Shown in pieces: positions 1 through 8,411 of a stretch of 55,729 bases of DNA (positions are counted from its first letter, which is position 1; each line of letters opens with the position of its first letter). The notes under the pieces were generated by a model. It did no database searches and was not told where the DNA came from. It saw only the letters and a list, made by a program, of their open reading frames with translations. The translations under genes and the position numbers were made by a program. The DNA lies in contig NZ_QJTD01000009.1 in assembly GCF_003217215.1 (NCBI RefSeq), positions 1-55,729 of the forward strand, written 5' to 3'. Source of the stretch: Winogradskyella epiphytica (lineage in GTDB: Bacteria; Bacteroidota; Bacteroidia; Flavobacteriales; Flavobacteriaceae).

Positions 1-46
1 TAACACGTTCCTTAAGTGATAATCGTTTATGCTTTTTTGTATTCAT
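1..46 (-). CDS. Start of a gene running off the window, possibly a transposase
   Basis: A reading frame starts at an ATG (46-44) and runs off the left edge. The 15 visible residues are MNTKKHKRLSLKERV. That pattern, a basic N-terminus followed by LSLKERV, resembles the start of IS30-family transposases, which often open with a (H/R)LSLEER helix, but 15 residues cannot prove it. The start lies inside the last codons of the truncated aminotransferase gene on the same strand and just after a near-perfect palindrome (48-74). A mobile element that truncated the aminotransferase would fit. An unrelated overlapping gene is the alternative. Confidence 0.3.
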   Translation of the reverse strand, partial: MNTKKHKRLSLKERV

Positions 47-953
47 ACAACAAATCTAAAATTTTGATTTGTTGCGTTAAGTTATTGAATTCGGAATTTA
101 ATGCCATTCGCATGGCTTTACCAGCTCTTCGGTGTCGGTCGAAACGATTTTGTAAACCTTCCTTCATAGTGAGTTGCAAACTCTTTTCTAAAGCAATAAT
201 GAGATTCACAGCAGGTGTGCCAAAATATGATGCTTGATGATTCTCATAAGCCCGCATTATAGGTAGCCAATTAGACCAATCGGCATAATAATTAGCCACT
301 GGATGTTGTCGTTTTTCAAAGGCTTGGATTGCCTTTGGAGACGCTACTAATAGCGCAAGTCCTGGTGGTACACCTATAGCTTTTTGAGAGGCTGTGACCA
401 CGACGTCAATGTTCCATTCTTCTTGCTTAATATCTTCAGCTGCAACAGAGCATACGCCATCTAGAATGGTTAACACATCGTGTTTTTTACCTAATTCTCC
501 AATTCGTTTGGCTTCATTTAATACAGCTGTTGAGGTATCGACATGAGTAAAGGTTAATAGTTTGTAGTCTTTAGATGAAAGTTGCTTTTCGATTTGTTCA
601 ATAGGTACGATATCGCCGAGGTCTGCTTCAATAATATCCACATGAGCGCCGTATCGTTTTAGAATTTCGGCATAACGAAGCCCGAAGTACCCTGTTGAAA
701 TCACCAATGCTTTATCGCCAACTTCGGTAAGATTGGCTGCGGCCATGTCCATAGCAAAAGTTCCCGACCCGGCGATAATAAAAGCTTGTCCGGATGGACA
801 TTGACAAACCTCTTTTAGAAGCTTAATGCTATTAGAAAAGGTATTTATAAAATCGGGATCAACATGACTTGGAGTAGGAATGGACATACATTGCATGACT
901 TCACTTTCAAACTCAATTGGGCCAGGTATCATAAGTAGTTTTCTCGATTTCAT
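27..953 (-). CDS. Class V aminotransferase (alanine-glyoxylate type), C-terminally truncated
   Basis: This is a PLP-dependent fold-type I aminotransferase of the alanine-glyoxylate / serine-pyruvate group, which transfers an amino group between a small amino acid and a 2-oxo acid. Visible features are the N-terminal PGP motif (residues 10-12), the cofactor-binding Asp165 in LDGV and the Schiff-base Lys191 in TASQKAIGVPPG. Family members are usually about 370-390 residues long, and this one stops at 308. Homology is lost after about residue 287 (RMALN), so the small C-terminal domain with its conserved RIGHMG-type region is missing. The protein is probably inactive or altered. It is last in a same-strand row behind the RidA-like gene, a sensible partner because RidA proteins clear reactive enamines made by PLP enzymes. 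Confidence 0.8.
   Translation of the reverse strand: MKSRKLLMIPGPIEFESEVMQCMSIPTPSHVDPDFINTFSNSIKLLKEVCQCPSGQAFIIAGSGTFAMDMAAANLTEVGDKALVISTGYFGLRYAEILKRYGAHVDIIEADLGDIVPIEQIEKQLSSKDYKLLTFTHVDTSTAVLNEAKRIGELGKKHDVLTILDGVCSVAAEDIKQEEWNIDVVVTASQKAIGVPPGLALLVASPKAIQAFEKRQHPVANYYADWSNWLPIMRAYENHQASYFGTPAVNLIIALEKSLQLTMKEGLQNRFDRHRRAGKAMRMALNSEFNNLTQQIKILDLLYEYKKA
48..74. repeat. Near-perfect 27-bp palindrome at the aminotransferase break
   Basis: The arms CAACAAATC (48-56) and GATTTGTTG (66-74) are exact reverse complements around T + AAAATTTT, and AAAATTTT is itself palindromic. The repeat lies inside the divergent last codons of the truncated aminotransferase and directly before the start of the frame that leaves the window. 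It could be part of an insertion-sequence end or an operator. It is too AU-rich to be a strong terminator. Confidence 0.6.
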
Positions 954-1022
954 GTTGTCTGTTTAAATCGGCGTTATTTATGACATTAATTATTAAATAA
1001 ACTCTAAATTCAATAACCTCTA

Positions 1023-1424
1023 CTATGAAATTTCAAGTGCTTTAATCACACAATCAGCTTCTGTTTCGACCAGCCATTCAGGATCGATTAATCCCTTAAC
1101 TCCAATAAATGTACAAGCTGGGCGGATTTTAGAGAAATATTCTCCATGCGCCTTTGCTGCCTCTCCCCATTCTCCGACATTTTTTAGATAGATGCGAGTA
1201 CGAATAATATCTTCTTTTTTTCCACCTGCTTCTATTATAGCTTTTACCATGATATCAATGCACCTTTTAGTTTGATTGTATAAGTCGCCTGGAAACGCGG
1301 TTTTTCCATCTTCAGCGATTGGAGCTGTACCAGAAACAGATATTAACTTACCTATACGTACCGCTCTTGAAAAACCAATAGACGCTTCGTATTGTGAACC
1401 GGACGAAATGTTCTTTCTAACCAT
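1023..1424 (-). CDS. RidA / YjgF / UK114 family protein
   Basis: RidA-family proteins are trimers that hydrolyse reactive enamine/imine intermediates released by PLP enzymes; other subgroups have different or unknown substrates. The 133-residue length is typical. The conserved Arg of the active site is Arg101 (IRPACTF) and the conserved acid is Glu122 (ETEADCVI). The sequence is less typical than archetypal RidA (CTFIGVKGL where RidA has CV.V..L), so it may belong to an Rid2-7 type subgroup. It sits 69 nt upstream of the aminotransferase on the same strand, which suits a damage-clearing role for PLP chemistry. Confidence 0.85.
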   Translation of the reverse strand: MVRKNISSGSQYEASIGFSRAVRIGKLISVSGTAPIAEDGKTAFPGDLYNQTKRCIDIMVKAIIEAGGKKEDIIRTRIYLKNVGEWGEAAKAHGEYFSKIRPACTFIGVKGLIDPEWLVETEADCVIKALEIS

Positions 1425-1473
1425 TTAGTTTTTTTTAAACTCTTGATCGTTATATCGCTCTTATCAACTAGTC

Positions 1474-1686
1474 TTAGTTATTATTTTTTATACTTAAAGC
1501 TCCTGAAGGACATTTTGATACTTGGTCGATTAGTTCTTCTGATGTCGCATTATTAGGTTTTATCCAAGGTCTTTCTTTTGGATGATATACTTCAGGCAAT
1601 GTTTTTACACAAATGCCTGAATGAATGCATTTTTCAGGTTTCCATAAGATGGTCATCTCTCCGTTTGAATATTCTTTTGTTTTCAT
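1474..1686 (-). CDS. YjdI-like divergent 4Fe-4S mono-cluster protein
   Basis: This small (70 aa) protein matches the divergent ferredoxin-like Fer4_19/YjdI family. Candidate cluster ligands are Cys20, His22 and Cys26 (KCIHSGIC) and Cys59 in the conserved CPSGAL end. In other bacteria YjdI often sits beside a small GNAT protein (YjdJ). A YjdJ-like gene is indeed found in this neighbourhood at 3185-3469, separated by the pirin and channel genes. The gene begins 3 nt after the stop of the TMEM175-like gene, so the two are probably co-transcribed. Its biochemical role is not known. Confidence 0.8.
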   Translation of the reverse strand: MKTKEYSNGEMTILWKPEKCIHSGICVKTLPEVYHPKERPWIKPNNATSEELIDQVSKCPSGALSIKNNN

Positions 1687-1689
1687 AAT

Positions 1690-2265
1690 TTAATCTTTTA
1701 GTGTTTTTTCAATTCTAGGATCTGGAACTATCCACATTAGTGCTACACCTAAATAGATAATTAGACTAACAATTGGGAAAAAGAAAGATACGATAACTCC
1801 AGTTAAATAGAGTAAAAGCGACAAATTCATTCGCTTGTCTGTTCTATACACCCTGCCTATATTAGATTCTTTCCCTTCATTTTTAATAACGCAATGCACC
1901 ATGATTTTAAAAGCTACTGCAGCCATTAATAATACGATACCGTAAACGGCGGTTGGGTTATCTTCGAAATGATTCTTACCCATCCAATCTGTAGCAAAAG
2001 GAAATAATGAAAGCCAAAACAACAAGTTTAAATTGGCCCACAATATTTTACCATTGACTTTGTTCACCGCTTGTAATAAATGATGATGGTTGTTCCAGTA
2101 TATCGCTACATAAATAAAACTTAATACATAGGTTAAGAAAATGGGGATAATGGGTTTTAGATCTTCAAATCTATAGCCTTCGGGCGCACTCATTCCTAAT
2201 ACCATAATTGTTATGATTATAGCTAATACACCATCGCTAAAGGCTTCAAGTCGGCCTGTTTTCAT
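1690..2265 (-). CDS. TMEM175-family potassium channel (DUF1211)
   Basis: Bacterial TMEM175 proteins are tetrameric potassium-selective channels of the inner membrane. The diagnostic RxxxFSDG signature is present at the start of helix 1 (RLEAFSDGVLAI, residues 5-16). About six hydrophobic helices follow over 191 residues, the normal bacterial length. Its ATG overlaps the pirin stop by 4 nt (2262-2265), indicating translational coupling. In bacteria these channels are thought to set membrane potential; why one is linked to pirin is unknown. Confidence 0.85.
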   Translation of the reverse strand: MKTGRLEAFSDGVLAIIITIMVLGMSAPEGYRFEDLKPIIPIFLTYVLSFIYVAIYWNNHHHLLQAVNKVNGKILWANLNLLFWLSLFPFATDWMGKNHFEDNPTAVYGIVLLMAAVAFKIMVHCVIKNEGKESNIGRVYRTDKRMNLSLLLYLTGVIVSFFFPIVSLIIYLGVALMWIVPDPRIEKTLKD

Positions 2266-3155
2266 AGTCTTCTCGGTTTTGGAAGCGGTACATATTCATT
2301 TTCGTCTCCAACTACTTTTGGAAATGCCTCCAAATTTTGAGTCTCCCAGTCTTTTTTGGCTTGTTCAATGACGTCCTTACTAGAGTTCACGAAATTCCAA
2401 TGGATATAGCGTTCTTCATCAAAAGGGAGTCCACCGAAAATATAAACGGTGGTATCAGGTTCCATTTCAAAGGAGCATAAAGTACTGTCTTTAGCCACTA
2501 AAATTTGCTTAGGACCATAGTTATGGCCGTCGGCATTAATACTACCTTTTAAAATATATAGTGCACTTTCACCATAAAGATCTTTGCCTATATTAATTTG
2601 TTGCTTATCTGCGGATTTTACTTCAATAAAATACAACTCACTATGTACTGGAACAGGTGATGTTTTGTCAAAGGCTTTACCTGCAATTAATTTAAATTCG
2701 GCGCCCTGTTCTTTCCAATGCGGAATGTCTTTTTCTTCAATATGTACAAAACTTGGTTCGGTTTGCTCCAAATGTTTTGGTAATGCCACCCAAATTTGGA
2801 GTCCGTGTAATGATTTTTCAGAATTCCTTAAATATTCTGGGGTTCTTTCCGAGTGAACAACGCCTTTTCCTGCGGTCATCCAATTGACGGCTCCTGGTTT
2901 AATTTCAACATCTGAACCTAAACTGTCTTTATGCTGAATGGATCCTTCGAATAAATAGGTTAGTGTAGATAAACCGATATGGGGATGCGGTGCTACGTCA
3001 AGATTTTCATCTTTACTCATGTTGGAAGGTCCCATATGGTCTATAAATGTAAACGGACCTACGGATCGTTTTTGTCTGAATGGTAACAAACGTCCTACCA
3101 TAAAGTTTCCAATATCTGCTGCGCGTTCTTCAATAATTAATTGGGTATTCGACAT
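2262..3155 (-). CDS. Pirin family protein
   Basis: This is a bicupin pirin protein of normal length (297 aa). The N-terminal cupin carries the metal ligands His57, His59, His101 and Glu103 (PHPHIG and HSERTPE), matching the ligand set of characterised pirins. Some bacterial pirins have quercetin dioxygenase activity and others act as redox-sensitive regulators; the sequence does not decide between them. It is first of an overlapping pair with the TMEM175-like gene and follows the small acetyltransferase gene by 29 nt on the same strand. Confidence 0.9.
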   Translation of the reverse strand: MSNTQLIIEERAADIGNFMVGRLLPFRQKRSVGPFTFIDHMGPSNMSKDENLDVAPHPHIGLSTLTYLFEGSIQHKDSLGSDVEIKPGAVNWMTAGKGVVHSERTPEYLRNSEKSLHGLQIWVALPKHLEQTEPSFVHIEEKDIPHWKEQGAEFKLIAGKAFDKTSPVPVHSELYFIEVKSADKQQINIGKDLYGESALYILKGSINADGHNYGPKQILVAKDSTLCSFEMEPDTTVYIFGGLPFDEERYIHWNFVNSSKDVIEQAKKDWETQNLEAFPKVVGDENEYVPLPKPRRL

Positions 3156-3184
3156 ATTCTATTTTTATTAATTTTTAAGTTAGT

Positions 3185-3469
3185 TTAAGCTAAAACGTCA
3201 TTAATGCTTTGATCTCTTTCGAATCTACTTTTCGCATAAGGGCAAAGAGGTATGATTTTAAGGTCGTTTTTACGTGCATAGTCTACACCTGCCATAACGA
3301 GTTCTTTCGCCAATCCTTTACCTCCAAATTTATCTTCTACACCAGTATGGTCTATAATAAATTTGTCTTTTCCAGACCACACAAAAGTCATTTCTCCGGC
3401 GAATTCACCATCATTATAAATGATGAATCTTCCTTTTTTACCATTATCTTCTCTCTCTATTTTTGTCAT
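3185..3469 (-). CDS. YjdJ-like small GNAT N-acetyltransferase
   Basis: A 94-residue minimal GNAT domain of the Acetyltransf_CG (YjdJ) type. The acetyl-CoA pyrophosphate loop is seen as EDKFGGKGLAKEL (about residues 46-58), and the family-typical IIPLCPYAKSRF segment follows. Substrates of this subgroup are unknown. Its usual genomic partner, the YjdI-like ferredoxin, is in the same row at 1474-1686, which supports both calls. Confidence 0.85.
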   Translation of the reverse strand: MTKIEREDNGKKGRFIIYNDGEFAGEMTFVWSGKDKFIIDHTGVEDKFGGKGLAKELVMAGVDYARKNDLKIIPLCPYAKSRFERDQSINDVLA

Positions 3470-3502
3470 GTATATATGTATATAATGTTGGTGTTTTCTT
3501 AA

Positions 3503-4431
3503 TTATAATTCCTCTAAATCGGGAACTCTGAATTTTTCTATATCCCAATTCGCTTTTTTAGCTCCTGCTTGATAAGTTGATTCTAAAAAGTCAAGTAAGT
3601 CTTCTCGTGGTTGTTCTGATTTTAATAAATCCTTATACTTTAAAAGAGCCATAGGAGAACCATTGCTTTCAATCCACTCTGCTGAAGCCGGTTTTATAGT
3701 TTCCTTATCAATACCTTCAGGTGATGGGTAGGTATATGAATAAAATGCCGGCTCTGGTACATTTTCATCACCTGGCCAAAATCCGAAGCTGATACATTCA
3801 TGAGAATAAGCATCTTTATCGGAAAGTCGAGCGTCTTTTGACATAGGAGGTGCCTCTTCACCTGAAAAACGTGTAACAACTAAATCAAAAGAATGCCAAT
3901 ACAATTGAACCGGACAGGTTTTCCATAGAAACGACCACTAAATTCTTGAAATACATTATTTATCCACAGTAAGGTTCGCCATAAGTTTTTGACATATTTA
4001 CTGTCGTAATGATGGTATTCTATAATGTCTTTAAATGACTTATCGATTCCTAAATCAAATGGAACATCTACAATGGAAACTGATATGTTCAACTTGTTCA
4101 ATAATGTAGTTAGTTTATGATAAAAGTCGGCAACTGTAAGTTGATTGTCAAGAGGGAAGAATTCAAATTCATCTTGGCTAGTGTTGACTTCTAATTGGTG
4201 TTTTAACACGTTAATCGTAATATCGAATTGATCTAATCCAGAATTATAAGGAATTGGACCTGTTGTAAAACCACGAGTATCGATGTATTCAGTGATGTAC
4301 CACCAGTGATTTTTTCGAGGTGTCGATTTAAGACGAATTTTCCCAATAATCTGCAAAAACAAATGAAGGGTTGTTTTTGTTTGAATAGTCTCTTTGTAAG
4401 GAAGATGAGGTAGCCTAAGTTGATTTTTCAT
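3503..4431 (-). pseudogene. DUF5996 family gene, split by a frameshift
   Basis: Two overlapping minus-strand frames together make one DUF5996 protein of normal length (about 305 aa). The first (4431-3880) carries the N-terminal part, with LPYKETIQTKTTLHLFLQ and the NHWW segment. The second (3904-3503) carries the C-terminal part, with YWHSFDLVVTRFSG and FGFWPGDENVPEPAFYSY. The break is near 3920, where GKP runs on to VRFNC and stops. Adding one base there restores GKP-CPVQLYWHSFDL, which matches the family pattern GK..PV.F.W.SFDL. One lost base, or a sequencing error, explains it. The function of DUF5996 is unknown. Confidence 0.85.
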
Positions 4432-4614
4432 AATGCTAAATTTTAAGATGTTAACTTGAAGCTCTTATTCAGTCAGATTAAAATTACAAGCAGGATCATT
4501 GAATAAGGTCAAAAGTTAATAAAATTTCAGCTTCTTTACGATAGTTTCTCTCCTTTTTTACATTTTAAAAGTAATAAATTATAAGATTAAAATCTCTGTT
4601 TATTTATTTTGAAG

Positions 4615-5055
4615 ATGAAGGTTGGTGTTATTATTAATATTGGCTCAGGTGCTATGTCTTTTATGGAAGTCACCGATGTGTTTGAAACAGACAATGCGAC
4701 TTATTTTTATGATGGAGAGAGTCAAATGTGGATTGCAGGAGATAATCCGTTATGGCCTTTAGGTGGTTTTGAACATGCTATGGTTTCTCTTTATGGTCAA
4801 TGTACTACTTTAGGTATTGGTGATGTATCAATGAGTCCGTTTACACATTATACAAAAAACAATATACTTCATATTGAAAGTGCAGATCTAATTCAGGAAG
4901 TAGCTATTTATAATCTTTTAGGTCAGCAAGTGATATCTGAACGAATTCAGTCTAACTCATCAGCTCTAAACTTAAATACTTTAAAGGATGGCGTTTACTT
5001 AACAAAGGTAAACATCAACGAAAAGATTCAGACCTTTAGAATTATTGTGAAGTAA
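4615..5055 (+). CDS. C-terminal remnant with a type IX secretion sorting domain
   Basis: The last ~80 residues form a type A T9SS C-terminal sorting domain: NILHIES, VAIYNLLGQQV, LNTLKDGVYLTKV and a final FRIIVK. Such domains send cargo across the outer membrane after Sec export. This ORF has no signal peptide and only about 70 residues of unrecognised sequence before the domain, so it looks like the 3' end of a larger secreted-protein gene that lost its front. An in-frame stop at 4588-4590 closes the frame upstream. A strong terminator follows directly. Confidence 0.6.
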   Translation: MKVGVIINIGSGAMSFMEVTDVFETDNATYFYDGESQMWIAGDNPLWPLGGFEHAMVSLYGQCTTLGIGDVSMSPFTHYTKNNILHIESADLIQEVAIYNLLGQQVISERIQSNSSALNLNTLKDGVYLTKVNINEKIQTFRIIVK

Positions 5056-5080
5056 CCAATCATTAGTAATTATACTATGA

Positions 5081-5110
5081 AAACCGTCTCATTTTGAGAC
5101 GGTTTTTTTT
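5081..5110 (+). terminator. Intrinsic terminator after the T9SS-domain ORF
   Basis: An 11-bp perfect stem (AAACCGTCTCA / TGAGACGGTTT) with a 3-nt loop ends in a run of eight T. It lies 25 nt past the stop codon of the preceding gene. Confidence 0.9.
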
Positions 5111-5147
5111 GTTTCTCAATGGTATCGAGTTTGATTAAAATATAAGA

Positions 5148-5723
5148 TTAATATCCATTTATTCGAGAGGGTTTCAGTTGGAGGTGTTCCATGTCTTTAC
5201 CTGCAAGAATCATTTCTTCCATAGTTTCAAAACCTAATTTTAAATAGAGTCGTTTAGCGTGTGGATTATCTTTATCTACTAATAAACCTAGGGTTTTGTT
5301 CTCCCTTATAACGTATTGATCAATTAAAAACTGAAACAATTTAGAGCCAATGCCAGCACCTTGTTGGTCGGATCGAACACTAACACAATCAATATAAATT
5401 TCACCGGCTTTGGTTTCGTCCTCTGGGCAAATATCTCTATTAAACTGCCTGTTAATTTTCTCTAAAACAGGCGTTCTAAGCTCTTCAAGTTTTGCACCAT
5501 CGTAAATATTTGCCACGGCAACAATCTCGTCATTTCGTTCTACGACCCAGCAGTTTTCGTATGAATATTGATTGGTATTTTCACAAATTAATTCCTCTAA
5601 AAACAGAGTAGCTTTGTCCGCGTTCTTTATGCCAATAAATTCATAAACTATGTTTTCCATAGCAAGCAGTAGGAGTGGGGCAATTTTATTCGCTTCGTTG
5701 CGTTCAGCTTTTCTAATATTCAT
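5148..5723 (-). CDS. GNAT family N-acetyltransferase
   Basis: A 191-residue GNAT-fold acetyltransferase. The acetyl-CoA-binding motif A is visible as VRSDQQGAGIGSKLFQFLI (about residues 116-134), followed by the motif-B region DNPHAKRLYLKLGFE typical of the family. The substrate cannot be inferred. It is 14 nt downstream of the flavin monooxygenase gene on the same strand and is probably co-transcribed with it. Confidence 0.9.
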   Translation of the reverse strand: MNIRKAERNEANKIAPLLLLAMENIVYEFIGIKNADKATLFLEELICENTNQYSYENCWVVERNDEIVAVANIYDGAKLEELRTPVLEKINRQFNRDICPEDETKAGEIYIDCVSVRSDQQGAGIGSKLFQFLIDQYVIRENKTLGLLVDKDNPHAKRLYLKLGFETMEEMILAGKDMEHLQLKPSRINGY

Positions 5724-5737
5724 TATAATTATTTTAT

Positions 5738-7195
5738 TTATTCGTTTAATCTTTTTAGACAGCCACCTCGAGGTTCATCACCTTTAAATAGAATGGTTTC
5801 GGTGTGTAGAAATTCAGCAGCTGCAGCTGAATCTTTCACTTTTTTAGCACTGCGTTTTAGCATTTCGGATTCAAAGGAAGTTAAAACACTTTTTCTAAGT
5901 CCTATGTCTCTCCATGATGATGAAGGTCGGCAGCCTTTAGAAATTCCACGTGCTAAAGCTAAAGCGTCTAAAAGCGCTTGATTTGCACCTTGACCTTTAA
6001 ATGGACTCATAGGATGTGCTGCATCTCCAAGTAGTGTTATTGGTCCAGCATTATCTAATTGTTCTAAGGTTAACAACTCACGATCATAAACTGGGTAACC
6101 CGAAATTTGTTTGGCATCAGTAGCTTCTAATATCTGTGGAATAGGAGCGTGCCATTGTGTGCGTTTACAGGCTTCTTTTTTTAGTGCTGTAGTCCCTTTA
6201 TTACTTAAAGCTTTAGCCTCATTTTTTGAAATTGGAAAACTGAGTTGCCACATAATCGCATCTTCGGAATAGGGCATCATATAAATGCGTTCATTTCCAT
6301 TGGCGGTTTGGAAAACGGTTGCAGAATCTAATAAAGGACTTTCAATATGATTTAGGTTTTTTAATGGACAAATTCCAAGAATGACAATACAACCTAAATA
6401 GCGTAATGGGGCAACATCTTCTCCAAGTAATAATTGTCTTACTGAACTTCGAATACCATCTGCACCAATTACAAGGTCGGCTTTCTCACTTTTTATTTTG
6501 CCATCAACTTGAAAGTTGAGTTTTATACGTTTATCATCTTCAACATTAAAATCTAATAATTGATGATTCCATTGCACTGCACCATTTCCACCGAGTTGTT
6601 CAAGTAAAGCTAAGCGTAAAGATTGTCTTGCAATATGAATATTGGTTCGTTTTGATGAGGATTCTGTATCTGAATGCACCCATTTTCGCATACCCCATTC
6701 ACCAATAACTTCGCCTTCTGTAGTATGTACAATATGTCGTGTTGAGGTTACACCTTCACCTAATGAGACAAGTCCAAAACCTTTAATGACCTTACTCGCT
6801 TGCTGTAAAGTGAGTCCATAGCCTTGAGATCGAGAATTGAAATTTTGATCGCGCTCATACAAAGTAAAGGGGATGCCTCTATGTAAGCAAGTAACAGCTA
6901 AGGCAACACCTCCAATACCAGCACCAATAATGGCAACATGTGGGTAGGTTGCTTTATCTGGAGAAGGAAAATGTTCGGAAGGAATTAAACCAGAGCCAGA
7001 ACAAGAGGAACAAGTTTTAAACTGTTTTTTAGGTGGAAGTGGAGCTTTGCCTTCTCCATTAGAATTTTTAAACTGCTCTAATTGATATTGGTAGTGAAGT
7101 CGTGCTTTCTTTCGGAGTCGTTGACTTTTTTTGCCGAGTCCATGACAATCTGGGCAGGTCGTCCAACTAGTTTTATCGATGTCTACTTGTTTCAA
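5738..7195 (-). CDS. FAD-dependent monooxygenase with N-terminal DnaJ-like cysteine pairs
   Basis: The main part (residues about 85-485) is a class A flavin monooxygenase of the PHBH/UbiH type. It has the Rossmann motif GAGIGG (91-96) with a following ERD, the middle motif DLVIGADGIRSSVR and the FAD motif LLGDAAHPMSPFKGQGANQAL. Such enzymes hydroxylate aromatic or polyketide-like substrates using NAD(P)H and O2, or inactivate antibiotics. Unusually, the N-terminus carries two CxxCxGxG-type pairs, Cys14/Cys17 (CPDCHGLG) and Cys62/Cys65 (CSSCSGSG), like the zinc-binding repeats of DnaJ. Together they could bind one zinc ion. The substrate is unknown. The gene is divergent from the AraC gene at 7386 across a 190-nt intergenic region. 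Confidence 0.85.
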   Translation of the reverse strand: MKQVDIDKTSWTTCPDCHGLGKKSQRLRKKARLHYQYQLEQFKNSNGEGKAPLPPKKQFKTCSSCSGSGLIPSEHFPSPDKATYPHVAIIGAGIGGVALAVTCLHRGIPFTLYERDQNFNSRSQGYGLTLQQASKVIKGFGLVSLGEGVTSTRHIVHTTEGEVIGEWGMRKWVHSDTESSSKRTNIHIARQSLRLALLEQLGGNGAVQWNHQLLDFNVEDDKRIKLNFQVDGKIKSEKADLVIGADGIRSSVRQLLLGEDVAPLRYLGCIVILGICPLKNLNHIESPLLDSATVFQTANGNERIYMMPYSEDAIMWQLSFPISKNEAKALSNKGTTALKKEACKRTQWHAPIPQILEATDAKQISGYPVYDRELLTLEQLDNAGPITLLGDAAHPMSPFKGQGANQALLDALALARGISKGCRPSSSWRDIGLRKSVLTSFESEMLKRSAKKVKDSAAAAEFLHTETILFKGDEPRGGCLKRLNE

Positions 7196-7385
7196 TTAGC
7201 GCTGAGTTATCTATTAAATTACGTTCTTATATTAGAAGCGAAATTAATAAATGTTAAGCTAATAAAGGCTTACTAACGTTCCTGTTTGTATTTATAAATA
7301 CCGTAAAACACAATCTTAAAAGTCTCTAAAAAGTATCGGTTATAACCAAAATAAAGTTTTAAATTAGCAGAAGTTAAATTTTGAG

Positions 7386-7940
7386 ATGAAGCTATTATTA
7401 AAATTCGATTTCACTAATGTTTGCAACAGGCTTTTAGAGGAAAAGTTGAAAGCTCATCATGTAAACTATAGGCAAACAGCCTTTGGTGAAATTACATTGT
7501 TAGAAACGGTTTCAGAAGAGCAAATGAAAGCCTTTCAAAACGATATTAACTTTTACGGTATTGAAATTTTAGAAGACCCTAAAAATATAGTTGTTCAAAA
7601 AATTAAGGACGTAATTGTGGATATGGTGTTTAACGAGAAGGATGTCAATGTAAAAACTTCAGTATATTTAGCAGAGCAACTTGATCAGAGTTACAGTTAT
7701 TTATCTAATTTGTTCTCGGAAGTAACTTATACCTCGATTGAAAATTTTATAATTATACAAAAGATAGAGTATACGAAATTACTTTTAACAAAGGAAGAAC
7801 TTTCCCTAACTGAAATTGCTTATAAACTGAATTATTCGAGTGTAGCTCATTTGAGTAAACAGTTTAAAAACACAACGGGAATTACACCTTCCGCTTTTCA
7901 GAGAATTATTTCAAAAAGGAAAGAAAATAAAGAAAACTAA
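7386..7940 (+). CDS. AraC-family transcriptional regulator (short form)
   Basis: The C-terminal ~100 residues form a double helix-turn-helix AraC domain, with IAYKLNYSSVAHLSKQFKNTTGITPSAF as the second HTH and signature region. The N-terminal ~80 residues resemble a small ferredoxin-like sensor fold seen in short Bacteroidota AraC proteins rather than a cupin. The total of 184 aa suits this subgroup. It lies 21 nt upstream of a receiver-domain gene and a histidine kinase gene on the same strand, so it may belong to that signalling unit. Confidence 0.85.
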   Translation: MKLLLKFDFTNVCNRLLEEKLKAHHVNYRQTAFGEITLLETVSEEQMKAFQNDINFYGIEILEDPKNIVVQKIKDVIVDMVFNEKDVNVKTSVYLAEQLDQSYSYLSNLFSEVTYTSIENFIIIQKIEYTKLLLTKEELSLTEIAYKLNYSSVAHLSKQFKNTTGITPSAFQRIISKRKENKEN

Positions 7941-7961
7941 CACCAGAACCAGCTTATAATT

Positions 7962-8408
7962 ATGAATAGCGATTATATAAATATAGCTTTAGCTGATGAT
8001 GATGAGGACGACCGATTGTTCTTTACGGATGCTTTTGAAGAGTTAAAGATAAAAAGTAAAGTGTCAACATTTGAAGACGGTATCGAATTAATGGAGTTCT
8101 TGGAGAATTCTAATAATACGCATCCGGATTTACTGTTTTTAGATTTAAATATGCCTAAAAAATCGGGATTAGAATGTCTTGTGGAAATCAAGACCAATGA
8201 TCGATTTAAGAATATGGTGATTGCTATTTATTCGACATCATCTTCAGAAATGGACATAGAAAATACCTTTGTTCAAGGTGCTAATATTTATATTAAAAAA
8301 CCTAATAATTTTGAAACTCTAAAGAAAGTGCTTTCCGAAGTGGTAACTACAAATTGGCAGTATCATACCAATGGTTTAAATAAAGAAAATTTCTTATTAC
8401 GTCTCTAG
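7962..8408 (+). CDS. Single-domain response regulator (receiver only)
   Basis: A 148-residue CheY-like receiver of the Rcp1 type with no output domain. The acidic pocket is ADDDEDD (11-17), the phospho-acceptor is Asp61 in LFLDLNMPKKSG, and the conserved Lys lies in IYIKKP. It probably relays phosphate or controls a partner by binding. Its stop is 3 nt before the ATG of the histidine kinase, its likely partner. Confidence 0.9.
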   Translation: MNSDYINIALADDDEDDRLFFTDAFEELKIKSKVSTFEDGIELMEFLENSNNTHPDLLFLDLNMPKKSGLECLVEIKTNDRFKNMVIAIYSTSSSEMDIENTFVQGANIYIKKPNNFETLKKVLSEVVTTNWQYHTNGLNKENFLLRL

Positions 8409-8411
8409 TTT

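Noticed and set aside
3880..3930. Programmed frameshift in the DUF5996 gene
   Set aside because: There is no slippery heptamer or downstream structure at the break, and the family is normally encoded in one frame.
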